64,000 bases of DNA from contig CM035808.1 of assembly GCA_020466095.1 (NCBI GenBank), positions 9,021,012 through 9,085,011 of the forward strand, in the 5' to 3' direction. How positions within the stretch are numbered: position 1 is the first letter of the stretch; every line of letters begins with the position of its first letter. The translations under genes were made by a program, and so were the position numbers. This stretch comes from Chlorops oryzae. Its lineage: Eukaryota > Arthropoda > Insecta > Diptera > Chloropidae. The notes below the pieces were generated by a model that was not told the DNA's origin, did not search any database, and saw nothing but the letters and a program-made list of their open reading frames with translations. This document shows, piece by piece, positions 12,319 to 22,999 of this stretch.

Positions 12319-13494
12319 GTGCTTTGTAACACCGGTGGCTTGGAGCAGATTCCATTAAGACAATTACCCTCAACAGTTGAGAATCTCGCCTTGACGAAAA
12401 ACAATTTTCCCGTCATAAAACCAGATTCATTCGCTGGTCTGCGTGCGTTAAAAAAACTCTCGCTGGACGGAAATAATATAACGAGGATCAAACAATTCGC
12501 ATTCCGTGGACTGCCACGTCTGAAGGAGCTATCAATTCAGTATACGCCGCTGCAGACCGTTGCACAATTCGCCTTTGCCGGACTACAGAACCTAACGACG
12601 ATACTGTTGAGTCACAATCAGATTGCACGAATCGAGGCGAACGCATTCGCAGGCACATCGAATATTAAATTGATATTGCTTACCAATAATCCATTGATTC
12701 GTATCGAAAGTTCAGCATTTTCCAGCCTAACGAACGTTGGACATCTGATGCTGCCATCAGGAATACGGACAATCGAATCGGACGCATTTTTCGGTATGGA
12801 TACGGTAGGTCTACTGAAACTAGCCTATATGGATCTAAAAGAGTTGGCACCATTTACATTTCGCGGACTATCGAATGTCCTGCTATTTACACTGCAGGAA
12901 TCAGATCTTGGTGTGATCTGTGCTGATGCGTTCACTGGTCTCTCGCAAGTGGAAACATTGCAAATAATTAATAATAAAATCGATTCAATCGAAGAGCTTA
13001 ATTTCACCTATACAGCTGCCATAAAGCATCTCAAATTCCAGGGTAATCATATATTAGAAACACCCGATCCGAATAGCATTATCATCGATGGTGTTGAAAA
13101 TTTACAATTAATTAATAATCATTTTCCATGTGGTTGTCACATTCATACCCTACTCGATGGACCACTTGCTGAGGGTGCCCATAATCTAAGTGAGTTTCTA
13201 CAAAAGAATTTCTGTATATCACCCTTGGAGGTTAATGGACGCCCGATGTTCGATCTTGATCTCGATTCGATCGGACGCTGTCAGGATCAACTGACGAAGG
13301 GTAATTTAGGTTCCTCAGCATCTTCGATGGCATTTAGTGTTAATATGCTTTTGCTTATTGCAGCCGCAACAATCGAACAAACATTCATACGAGTCTTATT
13401 GCATAGAATACAGAATGCATTTGAAGCGCTGTTAATGAACATTGATTTATGTATGGTTCATAGGCGAAAAAGAAGGGATATTATTGAGAGATGA
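12319..13494 (+). CDS. LRR protein, coding exon 2 (LRR array, C-terminal cap, hydrophobic tail)
   Basis: This exon encodes residues 40-430. The acceptor CTATAG ends at 12318, and the exon's first codon is GTG (V40), not a start. After C42 come about ten 23-24-residue LRRs: residues 59-82, 83-106, 107-130, 131-154, 155-178, 179-201, 202-225, 226-249, 250-273 and 274-297. They follow LxxLxLxxNxIxxIxxxAFxGL, and the last ones are degenerate. A C-terminal cap follows with C310, C312, C338 and C360. Glycosylation sequons include N92, N130, N267 and N328. A short hydrophobic run at 376-391 follows a small-residue stretch (GSSASS, 370-375), which fits a GPI-attachment signal or a weak membrane segment. 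However, 39 more residues ending in the basic HRRKRR motif follow it. The protein is probably extracellular and used in adhesion or recognition. I do not recognise the ortholog and give no symbol. Confidence 0.9.
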   Translation: MLCNTGGLEQIPLRQLPSTVENLALTKNNFPVIKPDSFAGLRALKKLSLDGNNITRIKQFAFRGLPRLKELSIQYTPLQTVAQFAFAGLQNLTTILLSHNQIARIEANAFAGTSNIKLILLTNNPLIRIESSAFSSLTNVGHLMLPSGIRTIESDAFFGMDTVGLLKLAYMDLKELAPFTFRGLSNVLLFTLQESDLGVICADAFTGLSQVETLQIINNKIDSIEELNFTYTAAIKHLKFQGNHILETPDPNSIIIDGVENLQLINNHFPCGCHIHTLLDGPLAEGAHNLSEFLQKNFCISPLEVNGRPMFDLDLDSIGRCQDQLTKGNLGSSASSMAFSVNMLLLIAAATIEQTFIRVLLHRIQNAFEALLMNIDLCMVHRRKRRDIIER

Positions 13495-13596
13495 ACTTAA
13501 ATAGAGAAAAATTTTATGAAGCGCAAAACTTTTTTTTTTTTTTCGATTTATTTCGCTGGAAAATATTCAGAATAGAAATAATGAAATCTTAGCTAT

Positions 13597-13746
13597 ACCT
13601 ACGCTTCAAAAGGTAGACCATGAAAATAATTCTATAAAAATTTTTGTTATAAAAAAATATCTGAGACTTTATGTTGTAATCCAAAATAAGCACTTTACTT
13701 CTTTCTGGCACAACTTTTAAGGGCTGTACTTTTTGAAGCGCATTGT
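13597..13746. repeat. Possible MITE in the LRR gene 3' UTR
   Basis: CTACGCTTCAAAAGGTA near the left end faces the inverted sequence GTACTTTTTGAAGCGCATTG near the right end. The ends are imperfect and no clear target duplication was found. Confidence 0.3.
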
Positions 13747-13927
13747 AGTTAGCCAAAAATTTTTTTTTTTTTTTGTCAATTTGTATATAGGTGAAATTGC
13801 GTTAATTAGGTATTTATGAATGTATTTAGAACATAAGACGTAGAGCATAACATAACTATACAAACTGTGTGTCTGTGTTTTTTCAAGTATTAAACATATA
13901 TGTATGTCCCTTCAAAGCCACAGAATT

Positions 13928-13933
13928 AATAAA
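13928..13933 (+). terminator. Candidate poly(A) signal of the LRR gene
   Basis: AATAAA lies 434 bases after the stop codon, and an ATTAAA variant lies at 13889-13894. The 3' UTR would be about 0.45 kb. No closer canonical hexamer was seen. Confidence 0.4.
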
Positions 13934-14709
13934 AAGCTATGGTCTCTCATGGAATATTTCAACTGAAACTAAAATGATAATTTCAACATATTATTTTTAT
14001 TTAATTTATTTTAATATTACTTGGAACCCTAAATACTGTTTGTTCCCGTTTCTGTTAAAGTGTCAAAGTTTTCATACAAATTTTACTTCTTTCAAAATGC
14101 AAAATTTAACCGGAACAATAGCAAACGGACATAAGTATTTCAATCGTAGATAAAACAAAAAAAGTTAACAATTTTGCAGAATATTTACATACGTAATTTC
14201 TCTGTTCTTGCAATACACGAAAAGACCTGGGTTGCCTTGGGGCATATCTGGCCCGAAGGAAATGGTTTTTGCTTTCACTTATGACCTAAACCTCTAAAGA
14301 GCAGGCTTAGAGATGCCCTCAAGGGTAACTAGATGAAAAACGTGAAGCTTTTGCAGAGACTCCCAGTGTCCGACGACAGGCAAAGGTAGTCAGTGTCTAT
14401 TTAACAGTTCGAGTCATCGTTCCCCTAACTACAGGCATGCCTTATCACACTGGGACTATTTTTGCCCCACCCGACGGGTAATACCGGCACAGTAAAAACT
14501 AATGGTTTAAAATTAAATCCAATCGGTATAATTGAATAAAACTTTTAAATAATTCCGTATTTGCACTTTTAACGATTTTGTCAAAATCTTTTTCAAAATA
14601 ATCTTCAACAACAAAACAAAGAAAAACGATTTTAATAGAAAATCCTATATTTTTAGCAAAACAAATGAAATCTATTGCCAGAAAGAAAAAGTAAAACAAA
14701 GTTACTCAC
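13934..14709. other. Non-coding stretch between the LRR gene and the - strand promoter
   Basis: No supported gene. The sequence is moderately GC-rich around 14210-14480, with no motif I recognise. Confidence 0.4.
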
Positions 14710-14929
14710 ATTACACATGTTAGCGATGCATTTTAATACGCACTAAACGAAATCGAAGAAACGAACGGTTTACGCTTTACACTTCAAGAGAGAAACGCGA
14801 GAGCGCGAAGCACTAATGCATACATGCATACAAACGAACTCACTTGCCCGGCGCACTCACTACACTAAACACTCCGCGATCCACGACTACCGAAAACCAA
14901 CCGAACGGTCACGCGCACAAAACGAGACT
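14710..14929 (-). other. Candidate non-coding first exon
   Basis: Running from the predicted +1 at 14929, the leader is rich in CT and CG and has only tiny upstream ORFs. It meets a donor GTGAGTAAC at 14709. This fits a 5' UTR exon of about 220 nt. No - strand coding exon was recognised between it and the left edge of the window, so the rest of such a gene would lie outside. Confidence 0.3.
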
Positions 14930-14963
14930 GAAAGGCCTGAAGCGTCGAGCTTGGCTTTATATA
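14897..14963 (-). promoter_or_regulatory. Core promoter with TATA box, initiator and DPE
   Basis: On the - strand, TATATAAAG occupies 14963-14955. TCAGTC, an exact insect initiator, has its A (+1) at 14929. GGTTG sits at +28 to +32 (14902-14898) and fits the downstream promoter element RGWYV at its required spacing. The TATA box starts at -34, slightly far from the usual -31. The exact Inr-DPE spacing is what makes chance unlikely. It could serve a host gene or an LTR, although no LTR ends were seen. Transcription would run toward the LRR gene. Confidence 0.5.
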
Positions 14964-15860
14964 GAAAAAACAAGGCGTTGCAATGCGTTCGAGTTCGACT
15001 TAATGTTATAAACATTCGAAGTTGTGTAGTTTTTTAGTTTGCGTTAACGAATTGTTCTTTTTATTTTCGTAGCTTAGGATTTTTGAACTTCTTATTTGTT
15101 GTGTTTTTTATTTATTTATGAGCACCGGATAAGCCGGTTGGGTCGTGTAATGTTTAATTGTAATGGAATATGATTCATTTAATTTTCCCAAATATAAAAA
15201 AAGGTCTGATTGCATCTAGAAAACGATTACTGGGGATTACTTATTGCTTTTCGAGTTATTTGTATCGTAAATATTGAACTTCTGTATAACAAAAACTGCA
15301 CTTAATGGGCTTAAGCTCTAAACGAAAGAAACACTCCTGTTTTCAAAACTTTTTCCAAGTTTCTTAGTTGTTCTTCAACATTCTCTATAGAAATTAAAGT
15401 GTCATCCAAGTGTATGACGACACTTTATTTATTACAAATCGATTCAAAATATTCACTATAAATTTTTGGTAAACAGATCGAGAAATTCCATATGTGACAG
15501 ACTCTAAATTTAGAAATATGTGCATTCTATTCCACCTTAAATGACCAATACTATTATGCTCAGAACTTTGATTTCAGCAGCGTTTTATATGTAGGTAATT
15601 CATGAGATATCCCTCAGAAGTTAGAATTACTCGTATTTCTTTTATTAATACGTAAGGCTCTCCTGACTATAGCATCCTTACTAGTTTAGTACTGAATTTG
15701 AATTTCAATACCAAAAGTTATATTTTAATACCTTTTGGTTTAAAATGATCTCAAAAACGAACAAAATTCTCAAATTGTTCTCGCGATTATATAGCTATCA
15801 TACATTCAATTGACGCGTCTATAGTTCGATTTTCTCGAACATTGCTATAATAAAGTCTAG

Positions 15861-15928
15861 CATGCGCGGTAGCGTACTGGAAGCGTGTGTGCTTAGCATT
15901 ATGAAGACCCGAGTTGTTACCCTGCGCA
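15861..15928 (+). repeat. tRNA-like module (SINE-like relic)
   Basis: TAGCGTACTGG (15870-15880) matches a Pol III A box, and GAGTTGTTACCC (15911-15922) is a degenerate B box at tRNA-like spacing. GCGC and GCGCAG lie near the ends. The changed B box argues for a SINE or element relic, not a working tRNA. Confidence 0.45.
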
Positions 15929-16086
15929 GACGAAAAAAGGTTTTGGAAAAATTCTGAGCTTGAAAAAGGCAAATAAATTTTGAATTTTAAGGAAGAGAGA
16001 GGATGAGAAAATATAAATTCCAGCCATAAAGTGGCGATCCTGCCATCCTGCTATTTCAAAAATTCCTACGAGTTCTGCTGCAACGG

Positions 16087-16140
16087 GGATTGAACTCGTC
16101 GAATCAGATTGTGAGGCGAGACATTGCTTTTTTCTCTATG
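16087..16140 (-). repeat. Weak tRNA-like module
   Basis: On the - strand, GAGTTCAATCC (16097-16087) resembles a B box, but a convincing A box is lacking. It lies 160 bases from the + strand tRNA-like module. Confidence 0.25.
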
Positions 16141-18757
16141 CATAAAAGTTTTTTTTTTATAATTCATATAGAAAATTCTATATTTTCTCTCTCTCTCTCT
16201 CTTCTATTTAAATCAAAAAGGTTAATTTAATTCCTTTTTTGCATTGTTATATATAAATACTAAAATTGGTATTTTAACTTTGTCTTTACTGTATGGTAAT
16301 CGCTATAAAGTCGATAGAATTGCACTTAATTTGAGGCTATAAAAATGATCAATGTTAAAGCAGCGACTCAAATTTAAATAAAAATGCCTCAGAAAATTAA
16401 TAACCGCAGTACTAGAAAAAAAAAAATTAAAAATTATAAATTGTTGAGGACACGTTTTCGATAGTCATCGTTAAAGTGTGCTACACAGACATTTTAATTC
16501 CTCAATTTAAGCTCATTAAACCCACTCAAAGCACCTCTCTTTGTTGCCATCGAAACATTTATAATAAATTTTCGCATTTTCTATTCTCTTTTCGACAGTA
16601 TTTGAAGTACTTACTTATTTCTGGTCTAAAATTGCAATCGACTGAAGAAGCCCGCAAAAGTATACTTCAAAATATTACTTACTATGTACTTTAACGCAAT
16701 ACGAACAGAAATTCCTTCCGCTTTTGCAGACATTAACTCGAATGCATAAAATGAAGAAAATTCCTTTTACAAAATTACAATTTTCTTGATGGACAAATTA
16801 GCCATTTTCTTCTCAAATTCAATTAATAAATGCAACAATTTAAATAGTTTTTAATTAAGTAAAAGTTCTACAGTCAATTTGTTGTGTACCTACTTGAGAA
16901 ATTCAAAAACAATATTTTTTTTTTTTTGTTCCACTCTTAAGTTTGTTTAGGAAAGGACGAGTATTTAACTAAGAAATACTTTTATTTGTAGTTTGAGTAA
17001 AAATGCAAAGAGAACAAAATTCAAGAGGCATTGAAATCCATTAAAGGATTTAGCGGTAAGCTGAATAGCCTCAGAGTCGATTTTTCTCCTCCTCCCCATC
17101 CTTTTTAAATGTAAATCTTAATTGCAAGTCAGCGAGAGCGACGAGGAGCTTTAGCACTTACCAGTTTATATTAGAAAACGTCATGACGTTGGCTCGTCGA
17201 GTGAAATGTAAGAATAACAGGCAACATCAAAAGGATATGCCTGAACGAGCAAAAATAGCAAAAGAAATTCAAGAACAAGAACAAGAAAACTGCCAAGAAA
17301 TGGTTAGTGGCAGCATCAGCATCAACATCAACTTCAACAGCAACTTCAACAGAAAACAACAATAGAAGCAACCAAAACAATAACAAAAACAACAAATATT
17401 GCCAATATACACATCACTCATCAGGAACCAACAAAAGAGCTTCTTTTCCGAGTAGAGCTTAAAATGGAAAAATAACTGGTGAACAAAGCAATGATATTAA
17501 CATCGTTATCATTATCACCATCATCGTGAACATCAACATTAACACCAACATCTCATCATCATCATCATCATCATCATCGCCATTGCCATCGTCATGTAAT
17601 TCTGAGAAAAGCTCCTCTAGCTGATGCAATACCGGGTAATTGTTCTTAGGGCGTTCGATGGCTTTGAATGTGGGAAGCAACAACGAATTAGGAAGATATC
17701 ATTCAAAGGAGACCACGAACGCGATTTGAGTCCTTGCTTTTTTTCTAACTTTACCTGCCTACCCCACACCCGGCATTTGAATCGTACGAAAGAAAACTTT
17801 TTGAAGTAAACAAAAACGAGTTGAAGGAAAAAAAATCACTTGAAAAGCATTAGAGCTCTAGCGTATGTGCTTGTGTGGGTGTGTGTGTCTGAGTGTGCGT
17901 TTGTGCTGCATGTGGGAAATGTATTTTATAATTGAAAATCAATTTGTCGGTAAACGTGTGAGTGCCAACGAAAACGGAAAGAGTACGGCAACAAAAAAGT
18001 TAAACTGCACATAAGGATCTCTGATTCCCGATGAGAAAAAAAAAAATCGCGCCAACTTTCAAACAACGTGCGATTTTATCATCGCCGACTCAATCATTTT
18101 TCAATAGAAAAACAGTTCGGTTGGAGATAAATGGATTTTGATGTTTTCATTTGAGTTGATGTGCGTGTATTTTTTTGTTATTAGTTTTTTGTTTTCCAGA
18201 TAAAAATGTAAAGAGTTGTATTTTGTGAAAGAAAAAGGAATTTGTTTTTTTTTTTTTAGCGAAATTCAATTCGTTGGGATAAAGATAATGGATAAGTTAG
18301 CTACCTCAATTTTCAATATTCAAGACTGTTTTCAAAGACAAATGATTCAAAAATTCAAAAAAAAAATATTGGAGAAAATCCTTCGAATTCAAGCTATAAA
18401 GTGCAGGAAGAGGCTTTTAGACTGGGGGAATGATTTCAGAAATAACGCTTTCGATATTCTGAAGCGAACGATAGGGGGTCTGACATTATTTTATTTAACT
18501 AAGATAATCATTTAAAACTATATAGAGTGCCAGGTAACCAAAGAAGTACGCAAGGCACTCCTAGGGGCTCTTTTTCTGAAGCAAAATTGCTTCTTAAGAT
18601 GCTCGAAATGAGTGTCTTTTCGGAAGAAAAAAATGTACTTTTCGGAATCTCGAAATTAGTTTTTCATTTATCCTCGAATACCTACTCCTTTCGATAATCC
18701 AGAAAGAATCTGTATGTACTCTCTTTTTTAGTTATAAATTAAAAAAAAAAGACTCAT
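16141..18757. other. Non-coding stretch with simple repeats
   Basis: Contains a CT repeat (about 16185-16201), CAACTTCAACAG-like repeats (17290-17400), a CAT repeat (about 17551-17577) and a GT tract (about 17874-17890). The short Asp- or Asn-rich open frames come from these repeats. No gene seen. Confidence 0.5.
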
Positions 18758-18758
18758 A

Positions 18759-19575
18759 CACAGAAAAGCTGGCTACGAAAAATTCCAATTAATGGCGTTT
18801 GTTAAACTCGATTCATCGGTTTTTTAATTGTCCCAATTAAAAATTTCAAACAAATCACGAAATTCGGGAAAGTTTCGTAATATTAAATTTTGAACAAAAA
18901 ATTTGGTTGATTATTTTGTTGTATTAAATGCCAAAAGTGTTAACACTTAACAAAACATTTGCTTAAAATTTTTGTTATATTGACAAAACTTTTATTTGAA
19001 ACATTTGAAAGTGCATATAAATATTTTTCTAAAATTCTCATTAGCTTTATGCGGACTTACATAGAAGAAGAGAAAAAATAATCAAAAATTAGCTCACATA
19101 TGTTTATCAGTGCTCGACTTCTACCACTTTAGTGGTAGATCTACCACTATTTTTACTTTCTACTGTCAAGCATGGCAGTATTGGCGCTTAAAAACATCCA
19201 ATAAATATTGACACATTACTTTGTTATAAGAGAAAATACCTAAAAAATATGTAATTTTCCCAATTTTCTACATGATCAGATGTGATATATTGTATTACTA
19301 TTTTAAACAATTAAATCTACCATTTTTATAAAAATCTACCACCTCTTCTTTAAAAATCGACCACCTTTAAAAATTTTCAAGTCCGAGCACTGATGCTTAT
19401 GATGTTATAATGTATAATTATCTTCCGTAAACTGACTTTGAAGACTCAAATTTTTATTCTGGAATATGTAGATGAGGCATTTTTTCCTTTTTTGTTTATT
19501 TAAAATAATTGGTTGATTTTTAATACCTTTGTTTGTTGATATTACAAATCATTGTTTGAAGATGTTTATTGACTT
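18759..19575 (-). mobile_element. Element family C, truncated copy 1
   Basis: Closely matches the reverse complement of 25430-26405, starting TACACAGAAAAGCTGGCTAC. The far end is missing, so this copy is truncated. It carries the same nested hAT MITE as the other copy. No transposase seen. Confidence 0.7.
19108..19392. mobile_element. hAT-type MITE nested in family C copy 1
   Basis: The ends CAGTGCTCGACTT and AAGTCCGAGCACTG are inverted. An 8-bp duplication flanks the insert: ATGTTTAT (19100-19107) and ATGCTTAT (19393-19400), with one mismatch. At 285 bp it lacks about 150 internal bases present in the 25617 copy. Confidence 0.8.
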
Positions 19576-21312
19576 TGTTTACTTACTTACTTACTTTCTT
19601 ACTGTTGTCCTCTTCTCCTTGTGGAGCATATGTCCTCGTATTATTGGTAGGCCAAAAGTACAAAAAGGCTCCGTAAGCACTGCCTACAAAAGTCCCCCAG
19701 GAGCCCTCTTAAACAACCCTTTTTGGAGCACTCCGAATATGGATGGTTAGGGAACAAATATAATATAATTCTACAATCGTGATTTTTCACATAAATTTTT
19801 TCCTTTTTCGAACAAATTGATCTTTTCTGGTGAATTATTAGCTACCAACATTTCAAAAATGCCAGGATTTTTGGACATTTCGGACTCTAAACATTTTTTT
19901 TTTTTCATTACTTTTTTCACGAAAATTCACAAAACAAGAATTGAAAGTACTAAAAATCCAGACAAAAATATTCTTGAGTACGTACATTCCAGCTAACATC
20001 AGAGCAGTGACAGCAGCCTGCATGAATGAGTGAGCTGACCATCGTGTTAGAATGATTTGATTTTCCACTTTTATTGTGAGACCGCAGGTTGTTCGCCAAA
20101 TTGGAATGCATAAAATATAACTGCATCCAGCACGAGCAATGGAAAAAAAATGAGTTATTGGTACAATCGAATTCGTCTCAAAGCAGAACATCCTTACAAC
20201 AAAAAAACAAAAAAAAAAAAGAAGCTTTACAAATTAATTTCTATTTGAAGCAATATGAGAACGCATACGAAATGCAAAAGTTTGAGCAATTACCCTTTAT
20301 GGTAATATAGTAAATAATTCAATTTCCGAAAGGCACCTTTTTTTCGTTAACAGAAAACAAAATGGCTTTTGTTCACCACCAGCGTCACTGCAGTCAACGC
20401 AAATGCGAAGCCCCGAGAGGATGAATTTAAAAATTTATGAATAGAGAAAAATCGCTCATACGCAGAGCTTGCCGTTGTCTATTTTTTTTTTTTTTTAATC
20501 GCTAAAACTTTCAGCCACTTTACCAGATAAAGGTCAATGGGAAAGTTTTTAATCGCAGCAATTTACTTTTAGTAATATTGAAAGAGGATTTTTCCCTTTT
20601 CGTCCAAGGATTTATGCTTTTAGAGAGCTAACAATTAATAGTTGTAAAAGCACTAGCCGCGCTCAATTAAACCATTTACCATTTCCCATTTTCATGGTTA
20701 ATTAAAATTCAAAAATTCCTACGTTAATCGAGGTCAATGAAGTTGAATATGTATATCGTTTGGTTCACAAAGCATGGCAAAGGCAGCTCTATCGCATGGA
20801 ATGAAATTTATTGATGACTTCAAGTAGTACGTCGCAGCAGTGACTTGAGCTGAGCAAGCTAATAGAACAAGGACATTGAATGGGAAAAGTTTTCAATGCT
20901 TTTCTATACACACATTTTGTTGTGGTGTGTGGATGTGGAGAAAAGTGTTTGCGCTAGTCAAGGGTTCTTTATGAGGGCGTTTGAAATAGCAATAGTCAAT
21001 TCGTTGATTTCAATTAATTTATGCTTTTTATAGTACCAGTTAAATTTGTGTTTCTTTGAGGACTTTATTAAATTATATAATTTAAGTACTTTTATGCTTC
21101 TTCAATTAAGAAAATTTCAAATTTTAAGCAAGCTGTTTATAGTGGGATCCCGGCTTAAGGGGTTTATTCTCATAAGATTGCATAAATTTTATGTTTTTAC
21201 GATTGTTTTTATTTTTTATAAGACAATAAAATTCAACCATTTAATTTTTTAAATTTATTTTTTTGTTTTTGTATAATATAATTTGAAAACAAAAAAAATA
21301 ATTTTTAATATA

Positions 21313-21351
<39 letters not shown>

Positions 21352-22195
21352 AAGAAACCAAAATGGCTATTTGCAAATGTTACGCTCTCCTTCTATGCAC
21401 GTCTTGCTAAAATCCTTGCATGGCTCATAATTACAGAATTCATTCGTTTCGTGCATGCTTTCGGGCGGAGTCACTGCTGCTCAAGTCAACATGTCCATGT
21501 GCATACACGAACACATCAAGCCATCCTTAACATTTGCATGCCTTCAGAATTCAAACTAATCAAGTAAGGCAAAGAGCAAACGTTTCATGGCTTCGCCATT
21601 TCACGGTCTAACATTTCGGAAAAGCAATTTTCATTAAAACTTTAACAAAAGGGCGGGCGAATATCTTTGTTGAAATGGCAATGTCAAAATCAGTTTCCTC
21701 GAAACTAATTTTGTAACGGAAAATTTGGATTTTCAGATTTTCACAACATTTCTTTTAAAAGCCAAAGTTAAAACGACGAAGTTTTTCATGTCGCCTTATG
21801 TGTTTGGTATACCTATGTTCGATTATTTGGGAGCTCAAAAATCCATAGACCTATTTAATAATGTAGGTGGTATCAAAAAAAAAGTACTACTCTTTCAGTG
21901 ACACTAGGCGAAATCGATCGAATTGAGGTTTCTTACAGCTAGATTCATCTTGAAACATTTAAAAGGGAAGATATTTAAAAATCAATATATCGCACCCTTG
22001 CTAATAAATCGGCACAATTCGAAATTTGTTTAAATGAATTTTTTTTATGTACAGTTGCATTTTTCTGTAAGAAACCCAACACCTAGAGAATTAATGGTTA
22101 TATTGACTTATGCAGCAGTCGATTGAGAGTAATATAATTTAGAAAAAATATTATTTCTCCACAGTTTTAACAGAGATTGAATGATATTCGAGAAA
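19576..22195. other. Non-coding stretch with a TA microsatellite
   Basis: AT-rich, with a long TA run at about 21308-21348 and no supported gene. Several A and T homopolymers interrupt any open frame. Confidence 0.5.
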
Positions 22196-22471
22196 TACGA
22201 AAGGGTCTGGCGGGTTAAGCAAAGGCATGTGGCATCATGAAAGAAATTTTTGAATTTTGTTGATTTTTCGATAGGTGCTATTGAAAAACACTGAGGAGAC
22301 TACTTTTTAAATTTTTATGAACGGTCCTTGAAATATCCTTCAAAAACCCTTTTTTAATAAGCCCTTTTTCAAAATTTTATAACTCAAAAACTAATTAAGA
22401 TAAAATGGTGAAACAAACGTTGGCCAATTGCTAATATAGCAGGAAATCAAAAACATTTTTTTTTTAAATTT

Positions 22472-22533
22472 TACACTGAGAAAAATTTTCCCACAAAACT
22501 AAAAAGACAAATTTAACAATTTTTTTCAGTGTA
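22472..22533. repeat. Small hairpin element TACACTGAG...CAGTGTA
   Basis: Inverted ends TACACTGAGAAAAATTTT and TTTTTTTCAGTGTA; same family as 340-401. Confidence 0.5.
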
Positions 22534-22816
22534 TTTCCAGTTTGACGCAGCTCTACAAAGTAAAAAAAAATACCTCTAAGTATTTGATTTCATTTAAAAA
22601 AAGTTTCATTCAAATCAAATGGCGCAACAGTGAGATATTCCAAAAATTACAAGTGCACATGGATGCTCTAGTACTAATTTCCAGTACAAATGTGCGAAAA
22701 TTATACAAAACACATTACTCATACGGCATGATTTTAAAAACTTTAATATCTCCACAAATAATTGAGATAAAAAAGATGAAACAAACAAGGAATATAGAAA
22801 AATTATTTTTAAATTT

Positions 22817-22876
22817 TACACTGAGAAAAATTTTTGCACAAAAAAAAAAAAAAATTTAAAAAATTTTTTCAGTGTA
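22817..22876. repeat. Small hairpin element TACACTGAG...CAGTGTA
   Basis: Inverted ends TACACTGAGAAAAATTTTT and AAAATTTTTTCAGTGTA. It occupies the same place inside repeat family A as the hairpin at 340-401. Confidence 0.5.
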
Positions 22877-22999
22877 TTTCAGTTTTTTTAAATCCTTTTG
22901 AATGTTTTAAAAATACCTTGATTTATTAACAATAGGTCAAAAAAAGGGCACCTATCGAAAAATCAACAAAATTTAAAAATTCCTTTCATGATTCCTTTC

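Larger units (their letters stand above)
22196..22995. mobile_element. Dispersed repeat family A, copy 2, with inverted ends
   Basis: The left part (around 22235-22280) contains TTTCGATAGGTGC, and the right part (around 22940-22992) contains GCACCTATCGAAAAATC. Both continue as inverted copies toward CATGAAAG and CTTTCATG. The interior matches window positions 20-470. A DNA transposon is likely, but the target duplication was not resolved. Confidence 0.5.
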
